DNA of 64,000 nucleotides from Eutreptiella sp. 'Long Island Sound 2002' (Eukaryota > Euglenozoa > Euglenophyceae > Eutreptiales > Eutreptiaceae): the NCBI GenBank assembly GCA_964036045.1, contig OZ038382.1, forward strand, positions 107,220,578 to 107,284,577, given 5' to 3'. This document shows, in pieces, positions 22,123 through 32,760 of the stretch. The notes under the pieces were generated by a model. It made no database searches. It worked only from the letters and a program-made list of their open reading frames with translations, and was not told where the DNA came from. Made by a program: the position numbers and the translations under genes. The stretch's first letter is position 1; each line of letters opens with the position of its first letter.

Positions 22123-24471
22123 TAAAGAAGGTCCCTACCAGGACCGGCCCCTGCTGTGCCCCTTCAGCCTGTAACCCCTGCCGATTTGCTCCTGATCAAC
22201 GATTGCATTTATCAAAATCCAGGGTTCCAAATCCAAAAATATAGAAAATAAAATACAATCCTCCTTCAACCCTGAACAGCAACCAGATCCCACAAATCCA
22301 GCAATAATCCAATCCACACTGCGGGCTTCCGTTCAGCACACCGTTCGTCCCACGGTGGCGGGCATGTACAAGAATTGCACCAAAGAGGAAAGCCCTGAAA
22401 TTGGCATATGAACACAAATAAAACAAAGTTGGGGAAATAGGTTAACATACACATTCACAGCCATAAACCCCTCATTCCCTGGACTCAAGACCTTCCCTTG
22501 ACTCACCAACATATTGACCCGAACCAGGTCAAATGAGATGGCTGAACGCCATGTGTCACAAGTCAATACACAAACCCCAAAAATGTGTTCACTCCCAAGC
22601 CTCTAAATCCTAGTCCAATAGGGGAGGTGGCGTGTCATGGCCTAGAGTGGCACTCAGGACCATGCCCTACCCTGACATAACCTTGGTTGGACTTGGAGTC
22701 GAATGGGCTTGGAGAACTGCCCCATGAGAATGACCTCACAACCTGGCAAAATCAGGCAAATCACACCATAATGCCCAAAATTCAATTATATACTCAAAAA
22801 TGCATACGGCAAATATTCAAATGCTCCATGCATGTGTCAAACCGGAGAGTAGTATACAAGGGTGATATAGACCAAAGGTCCATGCCCAAGAATATCCCAT
22901 CATTGACTCCGAAACCTCTCCGGTTATGTACATGGCATGCTTCACAAGTCAGCTCATGAGTTTGAGACCTAATTTTGTGAGGCCTCGTGTGCCAAGCCAA
23001 AGTGACCACGTGATCCGGCATATGGTGAGGTGCAACACCGAAGCATATGCCAACATATAAGCAACATACCATAGTTCACGGATCTCTAGGCACTTTACTG
23101 TTAGCCGACCAGTTGAGCACATAAAACACAAAAATGAGCATAAAATGAGGTCAAAAACATGAAAATATGTCCAGATTCAAAGTTGTCATGATAGTATATC
23201 TCTATGCTCACCCATGATATCCGCTTATGGTTCAATACACAAATGATTGGAACCATTTACGAACAATTCCCCCACTTGGATCCCCAATCGGGCGCATGGA
23301 GATACCTTCGTCATCCATATCTACATGCCCCATGACAATGGGAGTGCACTCATGGATCTCTTTGCCAAACATACCATGAGCAATACATATGCGGTAGACT
23401 TAGTCTAGCGCTTTGAATCCCACAATTGGGTAATGGGCAAAGCCCTTGTCACGTGTGGCTCCCCATCTCTTCGGCCACACGAAGATATATAAAATGGGTG
23501 TGAGCATATCGAAGCACATACCATGCATATAACACATACCCTCAAAAGTGGCTCCCACCATGATATGCCATGTCCCTCCATTGGCATAACTTCACGTTAA
23601 AAATACGTAGGAACCCAATGAAAGTTGCTATGCAACCCCAACACTCATGCGGTACACTCGAAAGTCGCAATAAAATATTCCGTTGCACGGTCCAAGAGTT
23701 ATATATCACTTTATACCCCCTTGACCATTATCACTTGCTATACCAGGCATGTGTACACACCAAAGGCGTTTGATGCTTCCTCAATTAAGTTGAGACTAAG
23801 GCGCTTGCAACCCAACCTTTCTTATTCTCTTTCCTCACACTCGCGCGTAGATGTGGCCCTTCAAAGCGGTCCCACGATTCACTTTTGTTTCCCTTATATC
23901 TCCAAGTCAAATGGGTGGCAAGTATAAGGGAAACCTGATTTGGGCATAGGGAAAGGAGTATGACCACTCGAAGAAGACCCAATCAAGTGCGGCGATGTCG
24001 AAGTCGAAAATCTGATTTCGACATCGCGAAAAATTCAGATTAAAATTTCGAGTGCATATTTAGAAAATTGCGGAAGCAACGAACCCTTTACTGATGAAAT
24101 CTGACCCTTCATCATGGTTTCCGCCAAAATATCTGGAAATAACAGTTAACCAATCGGTTAACGCAAAATCGCGAGCCAATTGACAGTCGCCGATACATTG
24201 ACCATGAGAACAAAAGGCTGAAAAATTACGGAAACATTATGATAATAAAACCCTGTTGATTCCTGATATTCCGATATATAAATCTCCGCTGGCGGCGCCT
24301 CGGTACTGAATGTGGCCGCTCATAGTTGGAATGGCCAAACCTATCACACTATCACATCGGGTTAGATCAGGTGGATGGGAGAGTATGATATCAGCCAATG
24401 GCGGCTTGCCGGCACATAGATACACACCCCAAGTGACCCAAAGATTGCCACGGGGGTCCGAACCGGCTTCA
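22123..24471 (-). repeat. 3' LTR of CHR2
   Basis: Minus-strand start TGAAGCCGG, end ...CTTCTTTA. It pairs with 32761-35109 at a constant offset of 10,638 bases, so there is no net indel, with scattered substitutions visible. The minus-strand core (GCCAGCGGAGATTT followed by TATCAGGAATCAACAGGG) is shared with the CHR1 LTR. Small ORFs within are LTR sequence, not genes. Confidence 0.93.
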
Positions 24472-24484
24472 CCCCCCTTCTCAG
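24472..24484 (-). other. Polypurine tract of CHR2
   Basis: The minus strand reads CTGAGAAGGGGGG immediately before the LTR start TGAAGCC. It matches the tract found before the CHR1 3' LTR in position and composition. Confidence 0.8.
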
Positions 24485-24864
24485 AGCGTTCTTACCGCTC
24501 GGAAGTCATTGAAGAGAGGACGGGAGGACCCCAATGGGCTCCAACCCCCCCCCCCCATGTCCCAAGGACACACGGAGGCCCCACACACGTCGTAGCCGTC
24601 CCCCATGCCCCAAGGGAGGGGTGAGGACACTGATAATCGGTGCCCTACGCCATATCCGGTCTCCTCTTGATCTACAACGTGGACCAAGGGGATCAAAGAT
24701 AGAAAAACGTCGTCGGTCGACCTAAATAAGTATACCACAATGATATAAATATGTGGAGATCGAGTGAAGGGGGTATATGGCCAATCAAGGCCGAAAAATC
24801 CCCGGATGAACGCCCTCACCCATCTCACAAGCACAAAAACAAACAAAATGCCAAGGGGGATCCA
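24485..24864 (-). other. CHR2 spacer between pol stop and polypurine tract
   Basis: About 380 bases with no gene. It is much shorter than the 1.5 kb spacer of CHR1. A run of 12 C occurs at about 24545-24556. Confidence 0.6.
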
Positions 24865-27800
24865 TTACGGTGCTACTGCAGCCACCAAATGGACCAACAC
24901 GTCGTTGACATCCAAGGAAATATTCTTTTTCTTCAGGTAGTCCATCCAGACCGTGGTGTACCTCGGCACAAAACTGCTCGGAGGCTCCCACGAGTCCCTG
25001 GATGCGGCGAATTCCTTCCAACGGACTTTATAAAGCCTCCCCCCAGGCGTCCCCGGGTCCGGCTTGTCCGCCAGGATCTTCTCGGCGGTGAAGTCGTCGT
25101 CCTCACCCTCGTCGTCCGAGTCCACATCGCCGGCCGTGAACTCGAAGGTGACGGGACGTCCGCTGGGGTCTGGTGCTCGGGGACGAAGCTGGGTATGGTC
25201 GCGGTCCAGGATCTTGTTATCCCCCACACGAACCGCATACACATCCTGCCCGAACTTCCGCACGATTACCCCCGGCACATACCAGGACGCCTGCCGATGC
25301 CTGGACAGGACATCCTTGTGGTGCCGCTCCACCCACACGGTGTCTTGGAGAGCATACTTCTGGACCTTTCCCTGCTTGAAGTACTTGGCCCTCTTGTCAT
25401 GCTCGTCCTGAAGTGCCTTGCACACCTTGGCCGCCGTGTCGTCCGCCTCAGCCATCATGGTGTTCGCATCCCGGGCCACTTTGCCATGGTTCAACCACGG
25501 GAGAGTGCGTGACACTCGATCCCGTAGGAACAGGATACGATGGGGCGACAGTCCAGTGGGTCCCGGAAGGTCGTGATACGCTTGGGGCACCCTCCACAGC
25601 GAATTGTACCAATTACGGCCCGGTTCGTCGATGTGCAGCTGGCGGAACTCTCTAACATCTGCCGCCCGGCCACCTCAGCCCGGCCATTCGACCGGCTGTG
25701 GTATGCCACGGTCTTGGCGTGCCGAATTCCCATGTGCTTGCACATCGTCTTGAACCACGTTCCCACGAATTGACTGCCCCGATCGCTGCAGATGACAGCC
25801 GGGACATCAAAAATCGTCAGCCAATGCCTGATCATGGCATTAGCGACGGTCTTGGCCTGCAGCCCCACTCCATGCATGTCCTTCTTGTCCTTCTTCTTGG
25901 ACTTCTTGCCAGGGACCGCCACGATATACCAACTGTGCCTGTCCACCGCCAGGATGACACAGTCGTAGGTCTCTCCTTCCACGGTGACCTCAGGCATGGC
26001 GAATACATCCATGGCCAGGAACCGCATAGGGGCCTCCGGTATAGCCGTGTACACTGGGTTGCCTGCTGTGGAGTGGTTGGGACTCTTCGTGGCCCGACAC
26101 ACGGCGCAGTCGCTGCAGTACCTGTCCAGGATGGCGTAGTACCCCGGTGGGAACTTGAAGCGCCACTTCAGGTCCTGCTGCATCTTGTCCCGACCAGGCT
26201 GCATGAGCTGGGCGTTGTGCCAGTGATCAATGAGCTCCTCCACTCGGTTCTCAGGAACCAGTAGCTTGTCCTTGAGGAACAGTTTGTCCCCATCCTCGCT
26301 CAAGCCCTCCGGCCACTCGTCGTCCGACGGGGCGCTCACGGCATTCCAGTACTTGCTGCAGTGCTCGGATGCCGCGTAGTCATCCGACCAGTCCTCTGTG
26401 AGCACCGACCTGACTAGCTCTACAGGGGCCACCATCCATTGCTCGAGGGTTTCCTCTCGAATAGCTTGGACGCGGGCACCCCGGAACTTGGCCAGGTCCG
26501 TACGGTTTGCCATCACCACAAAGCACTTGACCCCCTCTTGCTCCATGGCCTTCTCCATCTTGATGATGCGCTTGGCCTCCTCGGTTTCCTCGGCGTCCCC
26601 ATGACTAGATATGTCCATCCAAGCCTTGCCCGCGGGGTAGGCCCATCGACTGAGGCAATCCGCCACAGTGTTGTCCTTCCCCGGGACGTATACGACGCTG
26701 AGGTCGAACTTGGCGAACGTCTCATGCCATCGGGCCCTCCTTGCCGCCGGTCCCGAGGGGGTGTCGACGTGCTTCTTGTGCCAGCTCTGCAAGGACTGAT
26801 GGTCCGTGCAAACCACCACCGGTTGCAATCTGAAGTGGCCAGACCACTTCCTGAGCGCACAAACAATGGCGTACGTCTCCTTCTCCCTCGCGGTCCAGGT
26901 GCGGCATTGGCCCTCGGCCAGGATCCGACTCCAGAACGCCACGGGTACATGTGACCCGTCGTCCCGGATCTGCTCGAGGACTGCCCCTACCGCATAGTCC
27001 GAGGCGTCCGTCCGTAGCACGAATCCCTGGTCCGGGTCCACCAGGAATAGCCCCAGCTGCCCCAGGAGTCGCTCCTTCAGGCGGCTGAACGCATCTTCGG
27101 CCTCAGGGGTCCAGGCAAGCTTCTTCTTGCTCCCCTTCCGGCCATCGAATTTCCCCACCTGCAGCATCTTGTGCAACGGCCCCGAGAGTTCTGCATACAT
27201 CCGGACATAGCCCGAATAGTAGTTGCAGAACCCCATGAAGGATCGGAGTTCGCTGATGGTCTGGGGCTTTTCCCAGTGGTGCAAGGACGCCAGCTTCCCG
27301 GGCATGGAACGGCGTTGCCCGTGACCAACCACGTGACCTGCGAACTCCACTTCCTTCACGAAGAGTGAGGCTTTGGTGGGCTTGCACACCATGTTGTGCT
27401 TGTCCAGCTCACTGAGCACTCGGCGCAGATCCTTCTCATGCGCATCGATGAGCTCGTCCTCAGTCATGTTCTCCGTGCCGGACCCGATGATGATGTCATC
27501 CACGAAGGGATCGGCACAGTCCCGGACAGGACCAAGTAGGTCCTCCATCATGCGCTGGAAAGCGGCGTTGCCATTCTTGGCACCCATAGGCACCACTTTC
27601 CACTGCATGGGCCCCAGCGGCGTCGACATCGCTGTGCAGGGCCTGGAGTCCGGGTGTAGCGGCATCTGGTGATAGCCGTGTTTCAGGTCTAACACCGCGA
27701 AAATCCGCTTTTTCTGTTGTTTTTGGAGGATGGTGTGGATCATGGGAAGCGAGTACGAGTCGTGCTCGGTCTGCTCGTTCAAACCTCTGTAATCAACCAC

Positions 27801-29738
27801 CAACCTCCACTCGCCCTTCTCCTTCTTGGGCACGATAAAGGCTGGGCTGGCCCACTCACTGTCGGAGGGTTCGATCCATCCCCGCTCAATGAACTCGGCC
27901 AACAGCTTCTTCATGGCCTCGACCCGATCGCCCTGAAGTTGGTACTCCCGATGACGATAGATCTTCGGGTTCAGCTTCAGCTTGATCTTCGCTGTACCAA
28001 ACCTCCCACGATCTGGAGGGTTCTTGTTGGCGACGCCACTGAAAAGCCGACTCCCACCGATAATCTTCGAAAATTTGCGGCCTCCGGCTGGTGCTCGTCG
28101 CTACAGGTTCCCACTCTTGGAAAACCCGACCCAACCGGACCATCGTATTGGTCCGCGATGTGATCCATGACCCTCGCCACGAGTTCATCCTTCTCGTACT
28201 TGCCGGTGACCAACATCTTGTCATCCCACCAATGCGGAGATGTGACCATGGCCCGCCTCTTCTTGGCTGCCACACGGTCGTGCATCCCAATCCGCATGTA
28301 GTTGACGACGTCGTCGATCTCGTCGTGGGACAGGACGTCAATGCCATCAATTGGCTGATCCGTCCCCTCCTTGGGCTCAAACATGGCCTTCATGGGCACC
28401 GCCTCCACCCTACGGATGAATGCTTCATCACCCGTGGGCTGGGCTTGCGCCCCATCCACCAGGAAAGCCTTGGTACCCCACGCTTGACCCAGGGAGGGCA
28501 TTGATACACCCTTGGCGTCGATGAACAACTCCTCCTCTGGCCCGAATGACATCTCGTTCAGGGTGATGGAGTCCAGCGTCGACTTGAGACCCTCCAGCGG
28601 GCATGGGGGATCCTATGCCGGTTATGACCAGGATCCCCTTCGCTCTATCCGCGACGATCTTCTCCACCGTACGTCTGGTATTGTCCAGGGAGCCATGCCA
28701 GTACATGGGCCCCCACTCCTTCAAACCCCAATGCCTATGCCAGGCTGAGTCTCCTCGATGCCAATGCCTCCTACACTTCCGCAGAAGTGGGGCATCCCGG
28801 GACGCGAAGACGTCCGTCTCGGGCGCTTCGGCTCCGGGCGTCTGAATCATCCTGGCGTACACTTGCGGCGCCATTCCATATTCCGTGAGGTGAACTCCAC
28901 GGTCTCCTCTGGACTTGGCACCCACAGCTTGCACCGCTTGGACGATCCGATCCTCTTCCTCAGCATTCCATTGGGATGATCCGCATGCATAGTCCGTGGA
29001 CAGCCATGTTAGGCATTCATCATCCTCCCGGACCAGCGTGGCTCGATGGGGAAGGGCTCCAATGGCATTTGCCACCATGAAGTCATACCCCATGATCATA
29101 TCCCAATCGGTAATGTCGGCCACATAGAAGTTCCCGGATAGAGTGCTTCTCTTCGCCTGATCAGGGCGGTTCAAGCGCTCATGCTCCCAGAATTCCATAC
29201 TGATAGTGGCCTCATGGGTGCCCCCACCCATGATCTCTCCGTTGGCTACCTTCAGGCGTACCGGTCTACGGCTGGGCTGCAGGAGTTCCTCCTTGAACAA
29301 CCCTCTCCGGACCAGGCTCACCTGGGCACCCGTATCCACCAACACATCCACCACCTTCTCCTCTCGTCCGCACCGTACTCGCACTTTCAAGTGCAACTGC
29401 CGCTCGTCGCCACGAGGTGTATGGACGACTCTCACGGCATGCAACTCTAGCACGTCCAGGTGCATCAGGACTTCAAGGGTATGGTCACGGATGGTGTAGA
29501 TCTTGGGTTGGTCCTGCCCGTCCACGGGGCTCTCTGTGGTCGCTCCTTCCTTCTTGCCATGTCCCGTACCCACATGTACTTCCCTTGGCAGGGCGCTCCA
29601 GGGGTTGGGAGTGGCGAAACTCAGTGGTTTTGGCTCTTCCAGAGCCTTCTTCGGCACCCGATGTGCCTTTGCTTTCTCAGGGATTCCACTGATTTTCGGA
29701 GGAGAGACCTCCGAGGTCCCACTCGTGTGGGGGCTCCT
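24865..29738 (-). pseudogene. pol: Pol polyprotein of chromovirus CHR2, frameshifted
   Basis: The pol frame opens directly after the gag UAG and encodes protease (DTGA at 29325-29336), RT (FVDD at 27495-27506), RNase H (about 27020), integrase with DDE motifs (AMDVFAMP about 26010, CSDRGSQF about 25785, NGRAEVAGRQ about 25675) and a chromodomain (about 25110-24930, KVRWKEF..SRDSWEP). It ends at TAA. Three frame changes break it: near 28610, between about 28070 and 28000 just before RT, and near 25655 just after the integrase glutamate, each readable as a small indel because the expected sequence resumes in another frame. It is homologous to the CHR1 Pol throughout. The frame breaks could be real decay or, less likely, assembly errors. 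Confidence 0.88.
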
Positions 29739-29741
29739 CTA
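29709..29741 (-). promoter_or_regulatory. Probable UAG readthrough signal between gag and pol (CHR2)
   Basis: On the minus strand gag ends UAG (plus 29739-29741) and pol continues in frame with AGG AGC CCC. A compact hairpin follows: CCCAC, loop ACGA, GTGGG. CHR1 has UAG CGG AGC CCC with a weaker hairpin at the same spacing. The first in-frame pol AUG lies about 90 codons past the stop, within the pre-protease region. Confidence 0.65.
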
Positions 29742-32666
29742 GACTTGACCTCCCGCAGCCCCTTCCGGCTGCGATCCGCCAGGACTTTGTCCACCACGTT
29801 GCTGGGCTTTGAGTTCCTCCAACGTCCTCAACATGTCCTCAGCAACCTCCTCGATCGACCTCACTCGTCGGTCTTGGCCAGGTCCACCACCATAGCCTCT
29901 TCCTCCGCCTTTTCCTTCGCCTTTGCCTTGGCCTCTTCCCCCGTCTCCGCCCTTCGCCTTCCAATCGGAAATCCGCTGCTCCTTGGGCTTCTTCTCGGGG
30001 TGGGCGGCGAAGTAGGCCTTCTTGTCCGCCTCATACACCTTGCACTGATGGTGGTCGTGTCCGTGGTTGTTTCCCTTGTCATAACAGACCCAGCACCCGT
30101 CGTGCTGAGACCTGTACTCTCGGAACGAGAGCGGTGGGTTCCTGATCCTCCTTGGCTCTTTGCCCCTTGGTCCCACCCGGCTCCATCTGGACCGATCCTG
30201 CCCATTGTTCCTCACGTTGTGCGCCACGAACGCGAAGAAATGGGCCTCCTCGTGATCCTCCCGGGACCAGTGGTCTTGGCCACTTCCACTACCATCCTCC
30301 GCGGAGTTGGCCGTGTCCTCCTGGATCTCCCGATGATGGCGGTCTTCTCGGTGGCCTCGTTGTCCATGACCATGTCGATCCTGCACGTGGGCCTCGTTCT
30401 TCGCATTGAGCTTCAACTCCACCGTGATGTACTTCACGATCTCGTCCAGGCTCATGCGGGCGAGGATGACCTGCATCCTCAGCGGCTCCCCGCGCCTCCA
30501 CTCCACGTTGTTGAGGCGCAGCAACCTTTGCCCCATGGAGTCTCCAAATACCTCCACGTACACGGCGTTCTTCAGTCCCAACATCCGGTTGGGCTCGCCC
30601 AGGTTCCTCCTGAAGAACTCCATGATACCCGCATGGGTATCCTCCGCCGCCATGATCCTCACCGCCACCCGCTTCTTGGCGCGCTTCTTCTCCTCGTCCT
30701 CCACTCGCCTCTTCCAGTTGCCGGGGAGGACGTCCTTCAGGAGGTGGCGGATCTCCCTGGCCTCGTTCCAGTCCTCCACCAGCTTGAGGCATCTGCGGTA
30801 CTTCCGCAGGTACCGGTTCCACTCCCGGACCCGCAACTCACCGCGGTCCAGCGGCAGCGGGATGGACCACAGGTCCTCCAGCTTCTGGTTCGGAGCGTCC
30901 ACCCGCTCCTCATCCTCCAACCACTGGAGGCAGGCCTGCTCCGTACGGATCAGTCCTTCCCGGATCTGATCCCGCAGCTCCTCCTTCAGGTCCTGCGCCA
31001 CCCGGTGTGGGAATGTCCGGCATACCCACTTGTCCCGCGGCGCTCCCCGCATCTCGCCGACGACCTCCTCGGCGAAGTCCTCCCAGTCCAGGATGAAGTC
31101 ATCCAGGTTGGACGGATTCCCGTCGTAATAGGGGATTTTGATTCCCCTGAGGTCGTCAATCCTGATGGCGTCTCTGACGTCCCCAGCCACTACTCCACCG
31201 AGACGGATACCACCTGTGGCCGGGGTGTGTGAGTACACTCCCCGTACATCCCTCTCCTCCATGGAGTGCGGTCCAGTTGGGCCTGAACCCATGGGGTTTG
31301 GAAGGCGGGAAGGACGTGCTCCATCGGCCGTCCATATCCCCGTATTGGGGTCCTTCGCCCACAGGTTTCCGCTTGGATGGCCTCGACCATGTCCGTCGGC
31401 GCTTCCCATGGATCGCCCCTGCATGGTCTGGTTCTGGATCTGGATCTCCTCTTCCGCATAGACTACCATATTCGTCGTGATCGGTTGATCCTGGGCGGCA
31501 TGGGACATCTGTACCGTCAGGCTCCTCGGGTCCGTGGTTACTTGCCCTTCCCGCATGGACCCAGCCGGTGCCGTGTGTTCCCCGAGCATTGTGGATTCGC
31601 TGAACATGGGAACAAACGGCAGCGCACCCGGGTCAACACGCGGAGGCGGGTAGGGTGCCTCTGCAGGGCCGCCCATGGGTTTATCCATGGCGCTCCTGAG
31701 GGTCTTGACCCGCTCCACCAGCTCTGCCGCGGCCGGCTTTGCCGGGAGCTCCGGACTCGAGGCGAGGGGCTGTAGCTCCTCTAGCCTTTTCAGGCGTCCC
31801 GACATGTCCTCCACCAGGTTGAGGAGGCTGTCCACCACTCGCTGCTGCTTCTCCAGGGCCAGCTCCAGATTCTCCTGGTACCGGTCCCGTTCCGCTCCCA
31901 GCTCCTCCATGTCTTTCTCCGCGGCCGACTGGTCATCGAGAATCCCGGCGACGTCCTCCTCTAGGCCGTCCTTCGCGTTGTCCAGGCGGTCGAGTCGATG
32001 CACGATGGCGTCCATCCCCATCTTTGGGTACTTGCCCATGAGGAAGGACACGTGCTCGCAGTGGCACTCAGCGTGCCTTCCGCCTGCTCCAGCGCATCCC
32101 GCGGTTCCCGGCGCCTCAGTCTCATCGCCCATGGGCGTATCGCCTATGGCGTCCGTCTCTGGTCCCGTGTGACGGGGCACAGGTGCCGTCCTGGCCCTGG
32201 CTGGCCTCTCCAAGCCCTTGGCGTCGTGCTTCAGGGCGGGCTCGGGGGCCGTATGCGCCCTGGCGATCTGCGCGGACATCTCCGACTCCGAAGGTGGCTC
32301 GTAGGCTGTCCGATAGCCCTCGGGGTGCCCCTCGGATTCCCACAGCCTGACCGGGCTGGGGTCCGTGTCCATAGCCCCGGCGTCCCTTGCCGCGGACTTG
32401 GGTGACCCGCGCTTCCGGTAGCGCCGGGCCTGTCCTCCACTGCTGCCTGAATGGCAGGCCTCATCAGAGTCCTCCGCGGCGGAGCGGAGGTTGCATGCCT
32501 TTCGGCAGCGACGCTCACACATGGAGACCAGGTCCTCCATGTCACGTCCTCCTCTTCCCGAATGTCGTACTTCTCTTCGGGCTTCAACTTCCGGAGTTCG
32601 CCAGGCTCTTGAACGTCTCGGTTCTTCTATGGCTCCAATCTCCGACTTGGTCTCCACCGAGTCCAT
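29739..32666 (-). CDS. gag: Gag polyprotein of chromovirus CHR2
   Basis: From the first AUG (plus 32664-32666) this is about 975 residues ending in UAG. Visible parts are a charged N-terminal half with Cys residues (CERRCRKAC), a coiled coil (about residues 255-310), a capsid-like region (YYDGNPSNLDDF, about residue 510 to 740), a His/Asp-rich linker, a zinc knuckle CWVCYD...H....C (CX2CX8HX4C), and a Gly/Lys-rich tail. The capsid and knuckle regions are clearly related to the CHR1 Gag, but the long Ala-rich coiled coil and collagen-like stretch of CHR1 are missing. The frame is intact. Confidence 0.88.
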   Translation of the reverse strand: MDSVETKSEIGAIEEPRRSRAWRTPEVEARREVRHSGRGGRDMEDLVSMCERRCRKACNLRSAAEDSDEACHSGSSGGQARRYRKRGSPKSAARDAGAMDTDPSPVRLWESEGHPEGYRTAYEPPSESEMSAQIARAHTAPEPALKHDAKGLERPARARTAPVPRHTGPETDAIGDTPMGDETEAPGTAGCAGAGGRHAECHCEHVSFLMGKYPKMGMDAIVHRLDRLDNAKDGLEEDVAGILDDQSAAEKDMEELGAERDRYQENLELALEKQQRVVDSLLNLVEDMSGRLKRLEELQPLASSPELPAKPAAAELVERVKTLRSAMDKPMGGPAEAPYPPPRVDPGALPFVPMFSESTMLGEHTAPAGSMREGQVTTDPRSLTVQMSHAAQDQPITTNMVVYAEEEIQIQNQTMQGRSMGSADGHGRGHPSGNLWAKDPNTGIWTADGARPSRLPNPMGSGPTGPHSMEERDVRGVYSHTPATGGIRLGGVVAGDVRDAIRIDDLRGIKIPYYDGNPSNLDDFILDWEDFAEEVVGEMRGAPRDKWVCRTFPHRVAQDLKEELRDQIREGLIRTEQACLQWLEDEERVDAPNQKLEDLWSIPLPLDRGELRVREWNRYLRKYRRCLKLVEDWNEAREIRHLLKDVLPGNWKRRVEDEEKKRAKKRVAVRIMAAEDTHAGIMEFFRRNLGEPNRMLGLKNAVYVEVFGDSMGQRLLRLNNVEWRRGEPLRMQVILARMSLDEIVKYITVELKLNAKNEAHVQDRHGHGQRGHREDRHHREIQEDTANSAEDGSGSGQDHWSREDHEEAHFFAFVAHNVRNNGQDRSRWSRVGPRGKEPRRIRNPPLSFREYRSQHDGCWVCYDKGNNHGHDHHQCKVYEADKKAYFAAHPEKKPKEQRISDWKAKGGDGGRGQGKGEGKGGGRGYGGGPGQDRRVRSIEEVAEDMLRTLEELKAQQRGGQSPGGSQPEGAAGGQV

Positions 32667-32748
32667 AATACGCACCCGGGGCGTACTTGGGCAGGGCTCA
32701 TAAGGGCCCAAGTCCCCGGGTCGGCGGTAGGTAGGGGCAGCAGGTACG

Positions 32749-32760
32749 CCTCTGCTACCA
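32749..32760 (-). other. Primer-binding site of CHR2, initiator tRNA-Met type
   Basis: The minus strand reads TGGTAGCAGAGG immediately after the LTR end. That is complementary to CCA plus the 3' acceptor end of eukaryotic initiator tRNA-Met (…CCTCTGCTA-CCA, known from animals). It marks the 5' end of the internal region and supports the LTR boundary at 32761. Confidence 0.85.

Noticed and set aside
24930-25110. Host chromodomain protein
   Set aside because: The chromodomain continues directly from integrase in a retrotransposon Pol.
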